Shown here: positions 43,832 through 51,806 of the stretch, piece by piece
Layout of the letters: each line of letters opens with the position of its first letter
How positions within the stretch are numbered: the stretch's first letter is position 1
Assembly: GCA_013416395.1 (NCBI GenBank)
Contig: JACCEP010000008.1
Location: forward strand, 1 to 64,000
Source: Alcaligenaceae bacterium
Lineage (GTDB): Bacteria; Pseudomonadota; Gammaproteobacteria; Burkholderiales; Burkholderiaceae_B
Reading direction: 5' to 3'
Length of the DNA: 64,000 nucleotides
Program-made: the position numbers and the translations under genes
The notes under the pieces: model-generated
What the model saw: only the letters and a program-made list of their open reading frames with translations
What the model was told of the DNA's origin: nothing
Database searches by the model: none

Positions 43832-45157
43832 ATGACACACGTCTTTCATCGCAACCCCGGCCAGCAACTTAATTTTGCCGTGCGGGGCCAGGGCATTCGC
43901 CTGTTTGATCAACATGGCAAAGGTTATATTGACGCGTCGGGAGGTGCGGCCGTGTCATGTCTGGGGCATGGGCATGCAGCCGTTATTGCTGCGATCAAAA
44001 AGCAGGTTGACGAGGTTGCGTACGCCCATTCGTCATTTTTTACCACACAGGCTGCCGAAGACCTGGCTGACTTTCTGGCCGCACGGGCACCTGGCGACCT
44101 TGATCATGTTTACTTTGTGTCGGGTGGGTCTGAAGCTGTCGAGGCATCGCTCAAACTGGCGCGCCAGTATTTTGTTGAAATCGGGCAGCCGTCGCGCAGA
44201 CACTTTATTGCCCGCCGCCAAAGCTACCATGGCAATACGCTTGGCGCGCTGGCCATAGGCGGCAATGCATGGCGTCGCGAGCCTTTTCTTCCGCTACTGG
44301 TTCCTGCTCATCATGTTTCGCCATGTTATGCCTACCGCGACCAACGCCCTGACGAGTCCGAAGAGCACTATGCAGGCCGGCTTGCCCAAGAACTTGACGA
44401 CAAAATTCGCGAGCTGGGCCCTGAAAACGTCGCCGCTTTTGTTGCCGAGACGGTGGTGGGTGCGACGGCAGGTGCGCTGGCCCCCGTCAAAACGTATCTG
44501 CAGCGCATACGCGAGGTATGCGACCGGCATGGCGTTTTGCTTATTCTGGATGAGGTCATGTCGGGCATGGGCCGTACTGGCCATTTATTTGCCTGCGCCG
44601 AAGATGGCATCGTGCCAGACATTATTGCCATCGCCAAAGGCCTGGGTGCAGGCTATCAGCCTATAGGTGCCATGCTGGCCAGCGATCGTATCTACAAAGC
44701 CATTGTTGCTGGCACCGGGTTCTTTCAGCACGGGCATACCTATATGGGGCATGCCACCGCCTGCGCGGCGGCGCTTGCCGTGCAACATGTCATAGAAAGC
44801 GAAAATCTGCTCGACAATGTGCTCGCCCGTGGCGAACAATTGCGCACCCAATTGCGTGAGGTGCTGGGTAGCCACCCCAACCTGGGTGATGTGCGCGGCC
44901 GCGGCATGTTTGTGGGGGTAGAGTTCGTGCAAGACAAAGCCAGCAAGAAACCATTTGACCCGGCCCGTAAGGTGCATGTGGCGCTCAAGAAAAAGGCCAT
45001 GGAAAACGGCCTCATGATGTACCCCATGGGCGGCACCATTGACGGGGTGCATGGCGACCATGTGCTGTTGGCCCCGCCCTTTATCTGTACACCCGCTGAT
45101 ATCTCTGAAATCGTGTCGCTGTTTAGCGCTACGGTCGGTCAGGTTTTGCCCGCATAA
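43832..45157 (+). CDS. Class III aminotransferase
   Basis: 441-aa PLP fold-type I, class III aminotransferase. PLP lysine K269 in IAIAKGLGAGYQPIGA, the LILDEVMSGMGRTG stretch (about 231-244; cofactor Asp) and GHTYMGHATACAAAL (about 299-313) are clear. Members act on omega-amino acids, beta-alanine, taurine, 4-aminobutyrate or diamines; this subgroup is often listed as aspartate aminotransferase family protein. Ribosome site GGAGG lies about 6 nt before ATG 43832. Divergent from the RpiR regulator, which probably controls it. Confidence 0.87.
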   Translation: MTHVFHRNPGQQLNFAVRGQGIRLFDQHGKGYIDASGGAAVSCLGHGHAAVIAAIKKQVDEVAYAHSSFFTTQAAEDLADFLAARAPGDLDHVYFVSGGSEAVEASLKLARQYFVEIGQPSRRHFIARRQSYHGNTLGALAIGGNAWRREPFLPLLVPAHHVSPCYAYRDQRPDESEEHYAGRLAQELDDKIRELGPENVAAFVAETVVGATAGALAPVKTYLQRIREVCDRHGVLLILDEVMSGMGRTGHLFACAEDGIVPDIIAIAKGLGAGYQPIGAMLASDRIYKAIVAGTGFFQHGHTYMGHATACAAALAVQHVIESENLLDNVLARGEQLRTQLREVLGSHPNLGDVRGRGMFVGVEFVQDKASKKPFDPARKVHVALKKKAMENGLMMYPMGGTIDGVHGDHVLLAPPFICTPADISEIVSLFSATVGQVLPA

Positions 45158-45201
45158 GGTGTAACCCCGCCTTTGCTGTATTCGAACAGCTGCTGCTGGA
45201 A

Positions 45202-45221
45202 GGCAGGCAATTTCGCCTGCC
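45202..45221 (+). other. Hairpin after the aminotransferase gene
   Basis: GGCAGGC (45202-45208) and GCCTGCC (45215-45221) form a perfect 7-bp stem around AATTTC, 44 nt after the stop. There is no T-tract, so termination is uncertain. It is part of the 319-nt gene-free stretch 45158-45476, the other content of which is the 70-nt element at 45315-45384. Confidence 0.5.
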
Positions 45222-45314
45222 CATGCCAGTCAGTAAACACCGGTTGCGCTCAAAGAGGGCATAACGCCGCAGCAACTTGATACCCCGGCAAATGGCGGCT
45301 CTACATCATGAAGG

Positions 45315-45384
45315 GGGGACACAGGTATTCATTACACTTAGTTTTGCGAAGAACAAGTCTAATGGAGGTAATACCCATGTCCCC
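45315..45384. repeat. 70-nt imperfect hairpin element (REP/MITE-like)
   Basis: The ends are GGGGACA (45315-45321) and TGTCCCC (45378-45384); inward, GGTATT (45324-45329) faces AATACC (45371-45376 region) and CATTACACTT (45330-45339) faces AAGTCTAATG (45355-45364). Together they form a nearly full-length stem with a small bulge (GGAGGT) and a short loop near 45341-45354. Size and shape resemble REP-type or MITE elements. It contains a strong Shine-Dalgarno and ATG (45377) of an open frame of 69 codons running to 45586, antisense to the adenosyltransferase gene. Confidence 0.7.
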
Positions 45385-45476
45385 AGATGATTCTATCTTA
45401 GAATTGGGCGATTTAGTTGTTCAGCGCGTGGAGCGTGATAGGGTCGTGCTGGCCTACGCACACGCCATGACGTGTG

Positions 45477-46016
45477 TTAGCGCTGCCATAAAACGTCTGT
45501 CTGGCCTGCCGCCTGGTTCAGCACTCTTGCCAGCACAAAGCACAGGTCTGAAAGCCGGTTTAAATACTGCCGCACGGGCTCGCTGACATCTTCGTTTCGG
45601 CCCAGTACGACGACAGCGCGCTCAGCACGGCGGCAGGTGCTGCGGGCCACATGGGCCAGTGCGGCGGCACGGCAGCCGCCTGGCAGAATAAACTCTTGCA
45701 ACTTGCTCAGCCCGGCGTTGTAGTGCGCCAGGGCGTCATCCAGAAACTGCACTTGCTCGGGGGTGAGTGCCGTATGGCCGGGTATGCAAAGCTCTCCGCC
45801 CAGGTCGAATAAATGATGCTGCACCTTGCTCAGCAGCGCATCTACATCGGCGGGCAATGCTTCGGTGCGCCACAAGCCCAATACGCTGTTTAGTTCATCG
45901 ACCTCGCCCAGCGCAACAATGCGCGGTGCGTCTTTGTCGATGCGGCTTCCGTCGCCCAACCCTGTCGTGCCTTTGTCGCCAGTACGGGTTGCGATCACAG
46001 AAAGACGTGTGGCCAT
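45477..46016 (-). CDS. Cob(I)alamin adenosyltransferase (PduO type)
   Basis: 179-aa ATP:cob(I)alamin adenosyltransferase. The N-terminal ATP loop TRTGDKGTTGLGDGSRIDKD (9-28), GEVDELNSVLGLW (37-49) and the helix LPGGCRAAALAHVARSTCRR AER region (about 110-135) are family signatures. It makes adenosylcobalamin. ATG 46016 follows GGAGGC with good spacing; the GNAT gene ends 1 nt upstream, so the two are co-translated. A distal 15-codon extension upstream is rejected because it overlaps the GNAT gene. Confidence 0.92.
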   Translation of the reverse strand: MATRLSVIATRTGDKGTTGLGDGSRIDKDAPRIVALGEVDELNSVLGLWRTEALPADVDALLSKVQHHLFDLGGELCIPGHTALTPEQVQFLDDALAHYNAGLSKLQEFILPGGCRAAALAHVARSTCRRAERAVVVLGRNEDVSEPVRQYLNRLSDLCFVLARVLNQAAGQTDVLWQR

Positions 46017-46017
46017 G

Positions 46018-46533
46018 TCATGCCTCCAGAGTTTGTTGGGCCAGGCGGTGCAGCGCATCACCGGTCAAGCGTACGATACGCCATTCGGGTAGGATCTCAG
46101 CCCCATGGCGCTGGTAAAAGTCGATGGCGTTCTGGTTCCAGTCGAGCACAACCCACTCAAACCGGCCGCAGCCATGCTCAATAGCCAGGCGCGCCAGATG
46201 CTTCAGCGCCATGCTGCCCAGACCATTGCCGCGATGGGCTGGCTGCACGTAGATATCTTCAAGATACAGGCCGCGCCGATCCAGAAAGCTGGAATAGTTG
46301 AAAAACCACATAATGTAGGCAACCGGCACATCAGGGTTGTCATGAGTATGGGCCACGAGGCATTTGACGGCGGGGTGTTCGCCAAAAAGACTGTTGTGCA
46401 GGCTTGCTTCGGTAGCTTGAAAAATGTCGGTAAGTTTTTCGAATACCGCCATCTCGTGCATGAGGGCCAGAATGTGTGGGATATCTTCAGGGCGCGCAGT
46501 ACGCAGCCCGTAACCACTTGTGCTGAGGGACAA
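46018..46533 (-). CDS. GNAT-family N-acetyltransferase
   Basis: 171-aa acetyltransferase of the diamine/SSAT-like GNAT group. The acetyl-CoA pyrophosphate loop is VQPAHRGNGLGSMAL (about 96-110); earlier RGLYLEDIYV and a late FEWVVLDWNQNAIDFYQRHG (about 125-144) match the group. It is likely to acetylate a small amine or amino acid; the substrate is unknown. The TTG start at 46533 is backed by CAGGAAAG a few bases upstream. The 54-nt gap to the divergent CusF-like gene must hold both promoters. Confidence 0.85.
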   Translation of the reverse strand: MSLSTSGYGLRTARPEDIPHILALMHEMAVFEKLTDIFQATEASLHNSLFGEHPAVKCLVAHTHDNPDVPVAYIMWFFNYSSFLDRRGLYLEDIYVQPAHRGNGLGSMALKHLARLAIEHGCGRFEWVVLDWNQNAIDFYQRHGAEILPEWRIVRLTGDALHRLAQQTLEA

Positions 46534-46587
46534 AATTACTTTCCTGTTTGCGTTATGCTGTACTTCTATATTGATGGAGTTTAGCGT

Positions 46588-46890
46588 ATGTCATCCAGCA
46601 CACAACATCGTATGTTGGCGCTCGCCGCAGCGCTTGCAATGACGTCTTTTTACGTGACGCCTGCCGTGGCGCAAGAAGCAACGGCAAAGGGTGAAGTACG
46701 GCGGGTTGATGCCGCTGCCGGAAAAATCACCATTAAACACGGGGCTATATCAGAACTTGATCTGCCCGCCATGACGCTGGTTTACATTGCCGATGCCAAG
46801 CTGCTTACGCAAATCAAACCCGGCGACAAAATTACCTTCAAAGCCAAACGCGTCAATGGCCAGTACGTGGTCACTGAAATTTCAAAGTAA
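46588..46890 (+). CDS. CusF-like periplasmic metal-binding protein
   Basis: 100 aa with a signal peptide (about 1-28, cleavage AVA|QEA). The mature OB-fold has the CusF pattern GEVRRVDAAAGKITIKHGAI followed by LDLPAMTLVY and KPGDKITFKAKRVNG. In E. coli CusF copper is held by His36, Met47 and Met49 with Trp44; here the His and first Met are kept but Trp is Leu and the second Met is Leu, so metal binding may be weaker or altered. No cusABC genes are nearby. It is followed by 320 nt without a gene. Confidence 0.78.
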   Translation: MSSSTQHRMLALAAALAMTSFYVTPAVAQEATAKGEVRRVDAAAGKITIKHGAISELDLPAMTLVYIADAKLLTQIKPGDKITFKAKRVNGQYVVTEISK

Positions 46891-47098
46891 GGGTTTAACG
46901 TCCTTACCACTGTCATTGTTTAGCTGCCGCTTGCGCTAACAGAGCGGGGATCGCCGCAGCGCTCAATTGTGCATTCTTTTGGCACCCTGAACAGCGCCAA
47001 GGCGCGCCTTGTTTTCCTGCCCCGAACGGTGAGCTGGTTGTAGAACGGGTCGTGGGCAATAAACAGTCAGTCTGAAATTTTGGTTATGCCTCGCCATG
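46891..47098. other. Gene-free stretch between the CusF-like gene and the hslU terminator
   Basis: About 208 nt, part of a 320-nt gap. It has no supported open frame or RNA gene. A 12-bp perfect palindrome AAGGCGCGCCTT near 46998-47009 followed by GTTTT is the only structure seen. Confidence 0.4.
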
Positions 47099-47141
47099 AA
47101 AAACACCCCAAAGGTTGGATTGGTATCCAACGTTTGGGGTG
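47099..47141 (-). terminator. Rho-independent terminator of hslVU
   Basis: Stem arms 47104-47120 and 47125-47141 are 17 bp with one mismatch around a 4-nt loop (TGGT on plus). Read on the minus strand, the hairpin is followed by TTTTT (47103-47099). It lies 70 nt beyond the hslU stop. Confidence 0.92.
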
Positions 47142-47210
47142 CTGTTCAACGATAGGCGTACTTTGTCAGCGGGCGCCATGAGCAGTCATGGCGCCGGTTG
47201 GGTCTGGCTT

Positions 47211-48542
47211 TTACAGTACGTAGCGCGCGAGGTCTTCGCTGGCTGCTGCTTCTTCCAGTTTTGAGTCAACGTAGCTGCCGTCAATGATGACGGTTCTGCT
47301 GCCATGGGCGCTGGCATCGAACGACAGGTCTTCGAGCAGCTTTTCCATGACGGTGTACAGACGGCGTGCGCCGATATTTTCGGTGCGCTCGTTAACATCA
47401 AAGGCCAGCTCTGCCAGACGTTGTATGCCTTCGTCGGTAAAGTCTAGCGTGACATCTTCAGTGGCAAGCAAGGCCGTGTACTGTTTGGTGAGCGAAGCAT
47501 CGGTGTCGCAGAGAATGCGCACGAAATCTTGCGCCGTCAGTGAGTCAAGTTCGACACGGATAGGAAAACGCCCCTGTAGCTCGGGGATGAGGTCTGACGG
47601 GCGAGAAAGGTGAAACGCCCCCGAGGCAATAAACAGTATGTGGTCGGTGCGTACCACCCCGTATTTGGTGTTGACGGTTGTGCCTTCCACCAATGGCAGC
47701 AAGTCGCGCTGGACGCCCTGGCGTGACACGTCGCCGCCAGATTGCTCCTGGCGTGTCGCGATTTTGTCGATTTCGTCGAGAAACACAATGCCGTTCTGCT
47801 CTGCATTGATGACAGCGGCAGAGCGCAAGTCTTCTTCGTTAATGCGTTTGCCCGCTTCTTCTTCGATAAGTAGCTTGAAAGCTTCTTTTACCGTCATTTT
47901 CTTGGGCTTTTTCTTGTCGCGACCCAGGCCGGCAAACATGCCGCGCAATTGCTCGGTCATTTCTTCCATGCCGGGGGGCGCCATGATTTCCATTTGCGGC
48001 GCCAGTTGAGCGACTTCGATCTCGATCATGGTGTCGTCAAGCTTGCCTTCGCGCAGGCGCTTGCGGAATGTTTGGCGGGCGCTGTTTTCTTCGCGGTCAG
48101 GCTCGCCGTGTGCATTACGCGCGGGCGGGACGAGTACGTCGAGAATGCGATCTTCGGCGGCATCTTCAGCCTGCGTGCGTACGCGCCGCATTTCGACGTC
48201 ACGGGTTTGCTTGACTGAGATTTCAACCAGGTCGCGGATAATGGTGTCAACGTCGCGGCCCACATAACCGACTTCGGTGAATTTGGTGGCTTCGATCTTG
48301 ATAAAGGGCGCATTGGCCAGCTTGGCAAGACGGCGGGCGATTTCTGTTTTACCGACGCCGGTTGGCCCAATCATCAAGATGTTTTTGGGCACGATTTCAT
48401 TGCGCAAGGGCTCGGGTACCTGCTGACGACGCCAGCGGTTGCGCAGCGCAACGGCCACCGAGCGCTTGGCGCGATCTTGCCCGACAATGTTTTTGTCGAG
48501 CTCGGAGACGATTTCTCCGGGAGTCATGTTGGTAGCGGACAT
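47211..48542 (-). CDS. hslU: HslU ATPase subunit of the HslVU protease
   Basis: 443-aa AAA+ unfoldase. Walker [18 protein letters not shown] (about 57-73), pore loop [14 protein letters not shown], Walker [14 protein letters not shown] (about 252-264) and C-terminal [18 protein letters not shown] that docks into HslV. It unfolds substrates for HslV in the cytoplasm. ATG 48542 gives [16 protein letters not shown], the standard start. 51 nt downstream of hslV in a heat-shock operon with its own terminator. Confidence 0.96.
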   Translation of the reverse strand: MSATNMTPGEIVSELDKNIVGQDRAKRSVAVALRNRWRRQQVPEPLRNEIVPKNILMIGPTGVGKTEIARRLAKLANAPFIKIEATKFTEVGYVGRDVDTIIRDLVEISVKQTRDVEMRRVRTQAEDAAEDRILDVLVPPARNAHGEPDREENSARQTFRKRLREGKLDDTMIEIEVAQLAPQMEIMAPPGMEEMTEQLRGMFAGLGRDKKKPKKMTVKEAFKLLIEEEAGKRINEEDLRSAAVINAEQNGIVFLDEIDKIATRQEQSGGDVSRQGVQRDLLPLVEGTTVNTKYGVVRTDHILFIASGAFHLSRPSDLIPELQGRFPIRVELDSLTAQDFVRILCDTDASLTKQYTALLATEDVTLDFTDEGIQRLAELAFDVNERTENIGARRLYTVMEKLLEDLSFDASAHGSRTVIIDGSYVDSKLEEAAASEDLARYVL

Positions 48543-48593
48543 AGTAGGAATCTGAAAACGGTTGTTGGGGGACGTTGGAGTACGGGCTGGCAA

Positions 48594-49133
48594 TCAGGCC
48601 GGCAGCGTCTCGACAATGTGATTCTGGTTGGTGTAGATGCACAGATCGCCGGCGATTTCGAGAGACTTTTTGACGATTTCGGCAGCGGTCAGGTCGGTGT
48701 TGGCCAGAAGGGCGAGTGCGGCAGCCTGCGCGTAGGCACCACCAGAACCAATGGCGGCAACGCCGTGTTCGGGTTCGAGCACATCGCCGTTGCCGGTAAG
48801 AACAAGCGTGTGTTCTTTATCGGCAACGATTAGCATGGCTTCAAGGCGGCGCAGCATACGATCGGTACGCCAGTCTTTGGTGAGCTCGACCGCAGAGCGC
48901 ATGAGATTGCCCTGGTGTTTTTCGAGCTTGGCCTCAAAACGCTCTTGCAACGTGAAGGCGTCGGCCGTGGCGCCGGCAAAGCCTGCCAGCACCTTATCGT
49001 TGTAAAGTTTGCGTATTTTGCGTGCGGTGCCCTTGATGACTATGTTGCCCAGGGTGACCTGACCATCGCCGGCCAGAGCGACGTCGTTGCCGCGTCGCAC
49101 ACAAATAATGGTTGTTGCGTGAAATTGTTCCAT
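48594..49133 (-). CDS. hslV: HslV protease subunit
   Basis: 179-aa threonine protease related to the proteasome beta subunit. The N-terminus [20 protein letters not shown] shows a short propeptide and the nucleophile Thr7 after processing; GDGQVTLG and [12 protein letters not shown] follow. It forms the double-hexamer core of HslVU. Ribosome site AAGGAAG precedes ATG 49133 and a sigma-32 promoter lies at 49159-49184. Confidence 0.96.
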   Translation of the reverse strand: MEQFHATTIICVRRGNDVALAGDGQVTLGNIVIKGTARKIRKLYNDKVLAGFAGATADAFTLQERFEAKLEKHQGNLMRSAVELTKDWRTDRMLRRLEAMLIVADKEHTLVLTGNGDVLEPEHGVAAIGSGGAYAQAAALALLANTDLTAAEIVKKSLEIAGDLCIYTNQNHIVETLPA

Positions 49134-49158
49134 GGATTCTTCCTTTTGAATTTAGCAG

Positions 49159-49184
49159 ATGGGGCCGTCAGCCCAAAATTCAAG
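49159..49184 (-). promoter_or_regulatory. Sigma-32 (heat shock) promoter for hslVU
   Basis: On the minus strand CTTGAA (49184-49179) is followed by 14 nt and CCCCAT (49164-49159), a full match to the RpoH -35 core and the -10 CCCCAT consensus with allowed spacing. It lies 25-50 nt upstream of the hslV ATG. Confidence 0.85.
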
Positions 49185-49254
49185 AGAAAGTATGTTGGTT
49201 ATACAGCCGTCGCCTGATCCATGGCACAGGCGGCGGCTGTTTGCCGCATAGTGT

Positions 49255-49695
49255 TTAGTCGCCGTAAAGCTTTTGACGCATTTCGCGGCGTTCTTGGGCT
49301 TCGAGCGACAACGTGGCGGTGGGGCGTGCCAGCAGGCGCGCAACGCCTATGGGCTCACCGGTTTCTTCGCACCAGCCATACTCGCCGGAGTCGATGAGTG
49401 CGATGGACTGCTGCACTTTTTTGAGAAGTTTGCGTTCACGGTCGCGGGTACGAAGCTCGAGCGCGTGCTCTTCTTCGATCGTGGCACGGTCGGCCGGATC
49501 GGGTACGTACTGCGTCTCGCGCAAGTTTGATGTGGTCGCGTCAGCGTTGTTCAGGATTTCCTGTTCGAGCTCTTTCAGACGATTACGGAAAAAGGCCAGT
49601 TGGGCTGCGTTCATGTAATCGGCTTCAGGCATTGCCAGCAGCTCTTTCTCTGTCAGCAAACCTTGATTTTTTGCGGCGGCTGTTTTGCTTGCCAT
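49255..49695 (-). CDS. dksA: DksA-type RNA polymerase-binding factor with degenerate zinc finger
   Basis: 146-aa DksA family protein with a coiled-coil (about 28-100) whose tip keeps D66/D69/A71 (DPADRA), the residues needed to act in the RNA polymerase channel with ppGpp. The globular zinc finger is incomplete: at the four cysteine positions there are C109, T112, S130 and A133 (YGWCEETGEPIG ... ATLSLEAQ). This resembles the Cys-poor DksA2 type that works without zinc. It lies 75 nt upstream of the zinc-linked COG0523 GTPase gene. No second dksA is in the window. Confidence 0.9.
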   Translation of the reverse strand: MASKTAAAKNQGLLTEKELLAMPEADYMNAAQLAFFRNRLKELEQEILNNADATTSNLRETQYVPDPADRATIEEEHALELRTRDRERKLLKKVQQSIALIDSGEYGWCEETGEPIGVARLLARPTATLSLEAQERREMRQKLYGD

Positions 49696-49770
49696 GATTT
49701 GTCCTCTTTTTCTAGTGTTGGTGCATAGAACCGTGTAGCGGTCGCCTACGACGCGTTATGTGGTTCGTGA

Positions 49771-50868
49771 TCAGACCAAGCATTGTTCCAGGCCCCGGGT
49801 GAAAATCTCCTGAGGCAGTTTACGACCTATGAATACCATTTTGGTATTGGGTTTTTCACTGGATAACCAGGGTTTTCCAGGCTCTGCACCCATCATCATG
49901 TGCACACCCTGGAAAAGCATACGGCGGTTTATCCCTTTAAGATACAGAATACCCTTGTAACGGAGCAGATCGGGGCCATACACTTGGACGATACCGCCCA
50001 GAAATTCTTCGAGCCGCTCCGGGTCGAAGGCTTTGTTGGAGCGAAACACGAACGCGCCGATTTGATCGTCGTGGTGTGCATGATGATGATCATGATGGGT
50101 ATGACCGCAGCTGGGGCCGCAATCACCTTCATGGTCGTGGTCGTGGTCGTGAGCATGATCGTGCTTATGATCATGCGCCGCGTTAGGGTGTTCGTCGGCC
50201 AGAAAATCTGGGTCAATGTCGAGAATGGTGTTCAGGTTAAAGCCGCTGACATCCAGCAGTGCCGAAAGGTCAGTTTCGCCGAAATTTACCGGCGTGATGG
50301 TTGCCCGCGGGTTAATGTGCACCAACCTGGAGCGAAGGGCCTGGTAGTCAGCTTCGTTGACCAGGTCTTTCTTTGAAACAAGAATGCGGTCGGCAAAGCC
50401 TGCCTGCCTCTGTGCCTCTTCTTGGCGGTCGAGGGTTTCCATGCCGTGCTTGGCATCTACAACGGTAATAACGGCATCAAGCCGGTAGTAGTCGGCGATT
50501 TCGTCATCCATGAAGAACGTCTGGCATACGGGGCCAGGGTTGGCCATGCCGGTGGTTTCAATGATGACGCGCTCAAAATTGAGCTGACCCGACTGGCGCT
50601 TAACGCGCAATTCGTTCAGCGTGCGCATGAGGTCGCCCCGCACGGTGCAGCATATGCACCCGTTGCTAAGTTCGACGATTTCTTCTTCGGTGTCTGTGAC
50701 CAGCAGTTCGTTATCGATGTTTTCAGGACCGAACTCGTTTTCGATAACGGCGATGCGCCGACCGTGGTATTCAGACAGAATGCGCTTCAAGAGGGTGGTT
50801 TTTCCAGCACCCAGAAAGCCTGTCAGTACGGTAACCGGTACCATTTTGTTTGGGGTAGCGGTGTTCAT
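49771..50868 (-). CDS. CobW/COG0523 GTPase, probable zinc metallochaperone
   Basis: 365 aa. Walker A GFLGAGKTT at 17-25, the COG0523 metal motif NGCICCTVRGD (CxCC), a His/Asp-rich stretch of about 40 residues near 230-275 (AHDHKHDHAHDHDHDH plus HTHHDHHHAHHDD), and the C-terminal CobW domain. Members linked to Zur deliver zinc under limitation; neighbours dksA, zur and znu support this. ATG 50868 gives MNTATPNKMVPVTVL. The 172-nt gap to zur has no evident Zur site, so control is inferred only from position. Confidence 0.87.
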   Translation of the reverse strand: MNTATPNKMVPVTVLTGFLGAGKTTLLKRILSEYHGRRIAVIENEFGPENIDNELLVTDTEEEIVELSNGCICCTVRGDLMRTLNELRVKRQSGQLNFERVIIETTGMANPGPVCQTFFMDDEIADYYRLDAVITVVDAKHGMETLDRQEEAQRQAGFADRILVSKKDLVNEADYQALRSRLVHINPRATITPVNFGETDLSALLDVSGFNLNTILDIDPDFLADEHPNAAHDHKHDHAHDHDHDHEGDCGPSCGHTHHDHHHAHHDDQIGAFVFRSNKAFDPERLEEFLGGIVQVYGPDLLRYKGILYLKGINRRMLFQGVHMMMGAEPGKPWLSSEKPNTKMVFIGRKLPQEIFTRGLEQCLV

Positions 50869-51040
50869 GGTAAGCCTCGCATAGCGCGTCAGGTACACAG
50901 ACCGCTAAGGCAGCAGCCAGCGGCCATGCCGTGTGTCGGACCGCGCAAAAAAAACATTAACGTGCGATTACAGCACAGCTTTGACAATAGGGCAAATGCT
51001 GTGAGTATATATGCACAAGTGGTATTGATTATGACGCTGG

Positions 51041-51520
51041 TTAGTGCGCGTGTGTTTCGCGCTTGCGGCACTTGCCGCACAGGGCACGCAGTTCGGTTTC
51101 GTGCTCTGACAAAGAAAAACCAGCCTCAGCGACGCGCTCTTCGAGAATACGGGTGAGGGCAGGGTCGCTGAGTTCGGCGACCGCCCCGCACTGGGTACAG
51201 ACCACGAGCAAATCGTGAGGCTCACCGGCGGCATCCATGCAGGCAGCCCACGCATTGATGGCGTCAAGCCGATGAACCAGACCTTCTTCGACCAGGAAAT
51301 CAAGTGCCCGGTAGACGGTCGGTGGCGCGGCGCCCGGTTGTACATCGCGGATGAGGTCAAGCAGCTCATACGCTTTTACGCTGCGGTGCTCGGTTAGCAA
51401 GATTTCGAGCACTTTGCGGCGTATGGGTGTAAGCCGCTTGCCGCGCTGGGCGCACAGAGACTCGGCTGTGCTCAATTGCGCGGCCAGGGCGGACGGTGAT
51501 GTCGAATGTGTGGCGACCAT
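51041..51520 (-). CDS. zur: Fur-family zinc uptake regulator (Zur)
   Basis: 159-aa Fur-fold repressor. Winged helix with LTPIRRKVLEILLTEHRSV (about 30-48) and PPTVYRALDFLVEEGLVHRL; metal-site region PHDLLVVCTQCGAVAEL and a C-terminal CGKCRKRETHAH Cys/His cluster. Fur or Zur cannot be told from these motifs alone, but the divergent znuCBA operon with a Zur box makes Zur the strong choice. The 286-nt region to znuC holds the box at 51607-51621. Confidence 0.88.
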   Translation of the reverse strand: MVATHSTSPSALAAQLSTAESLCAQRGKRLTPIRRKVLEILLTEHRSVKAYELLDLIRDVQPGAAPPTVYRALDFLVEEGLVHRLDAINAWAACMDAAGEPHDLLVVCTQCGAVAELSDPALTRILEERVAEAGFSLSEHETELRALCGKCRKRETHAH

Positions 51521-51606
51521 GGCGAGACCCGTGAAGTTGCCGGGGTATGTTGGAAGTTAATGATACCAGTGTGATGCAGGCGCAAGTGCGCCATACAGCA
51601 TTATCA

Positions 51607-51621
51607 TGTTATAACATAACA
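51607..51621. promoter_or_regulatory. Zur box
   Basis: TGTTATAACATAACA is an inverted repeat TGTTAT-N3-ATAACA differing from the Zur core TGTTATA-N-TATAACA at one position. It lies between the divergent zur (start 51520) and znu genes, placed to repress znu and possibly zur itself. Confidence 0.82.
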
Positions 51622-51651
51622 CGTTTACGCTCGCCCTTGCCCCACTTGTCC

Positions 51652-51801
51652 ATGCTCCCAACTATAAAGCCTTTCTTTCGCTCCTCCCGACCTTATCGAG
51701 GCTCGGCCCTGCTGTCTTCCTGCTGGCAGCGCGCCGCACGTGTTTCGGTGGCTGTTGTGTTTTTGTGGGTTCTGGCTGCTTGGGCCATGGGCTGGTGGTA
51801 A
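51652..51801 (+). CDS. Candidate small membrane protein upstream of znuC
   Basis: 49-codon open frame, ending 5 nt before the znuC ATG. The C-terminal half (VSVAVVFLWVLAAWAMGWW) is a single strong hydrophobic helix preceded by Arg-rich sequence (RSSRPYRG...WQRAAR), giving an inside-out positive-inside profile. No good Shine-Dalgarno precedes the ATG. It would be translated from the Zur-controlled transcript, perhaps coupling into znuC. It could be chance coding. Confidence 0.3.
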   Translation: MLPTIKPFFRSSRPYRGSALLSSCWQRAARVSVAVVFLWVLAAWAMGWW

Positions 51802-51806
51802 GTACC

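Noticed and set aside
45377-45586. 69-codon frame with good Shine-Dalgarno (MSPDDSILELGDLVVQRVER start)
   Set aside because: The ribosome site and ATG are part of the 70-nt hairpin element and more than half of the frame is antisense to the adenosyltransferase gene; not called as a gene, but noted in findings.
46998-47009. Palindrome AAGGCGCGCCTT followed by GTTTT as a terminator of the CusF-like gene
   Set aside because: A palindrome with no loop cannot form a normal terminator hairpin without opening the central GCGC; too weak to call.
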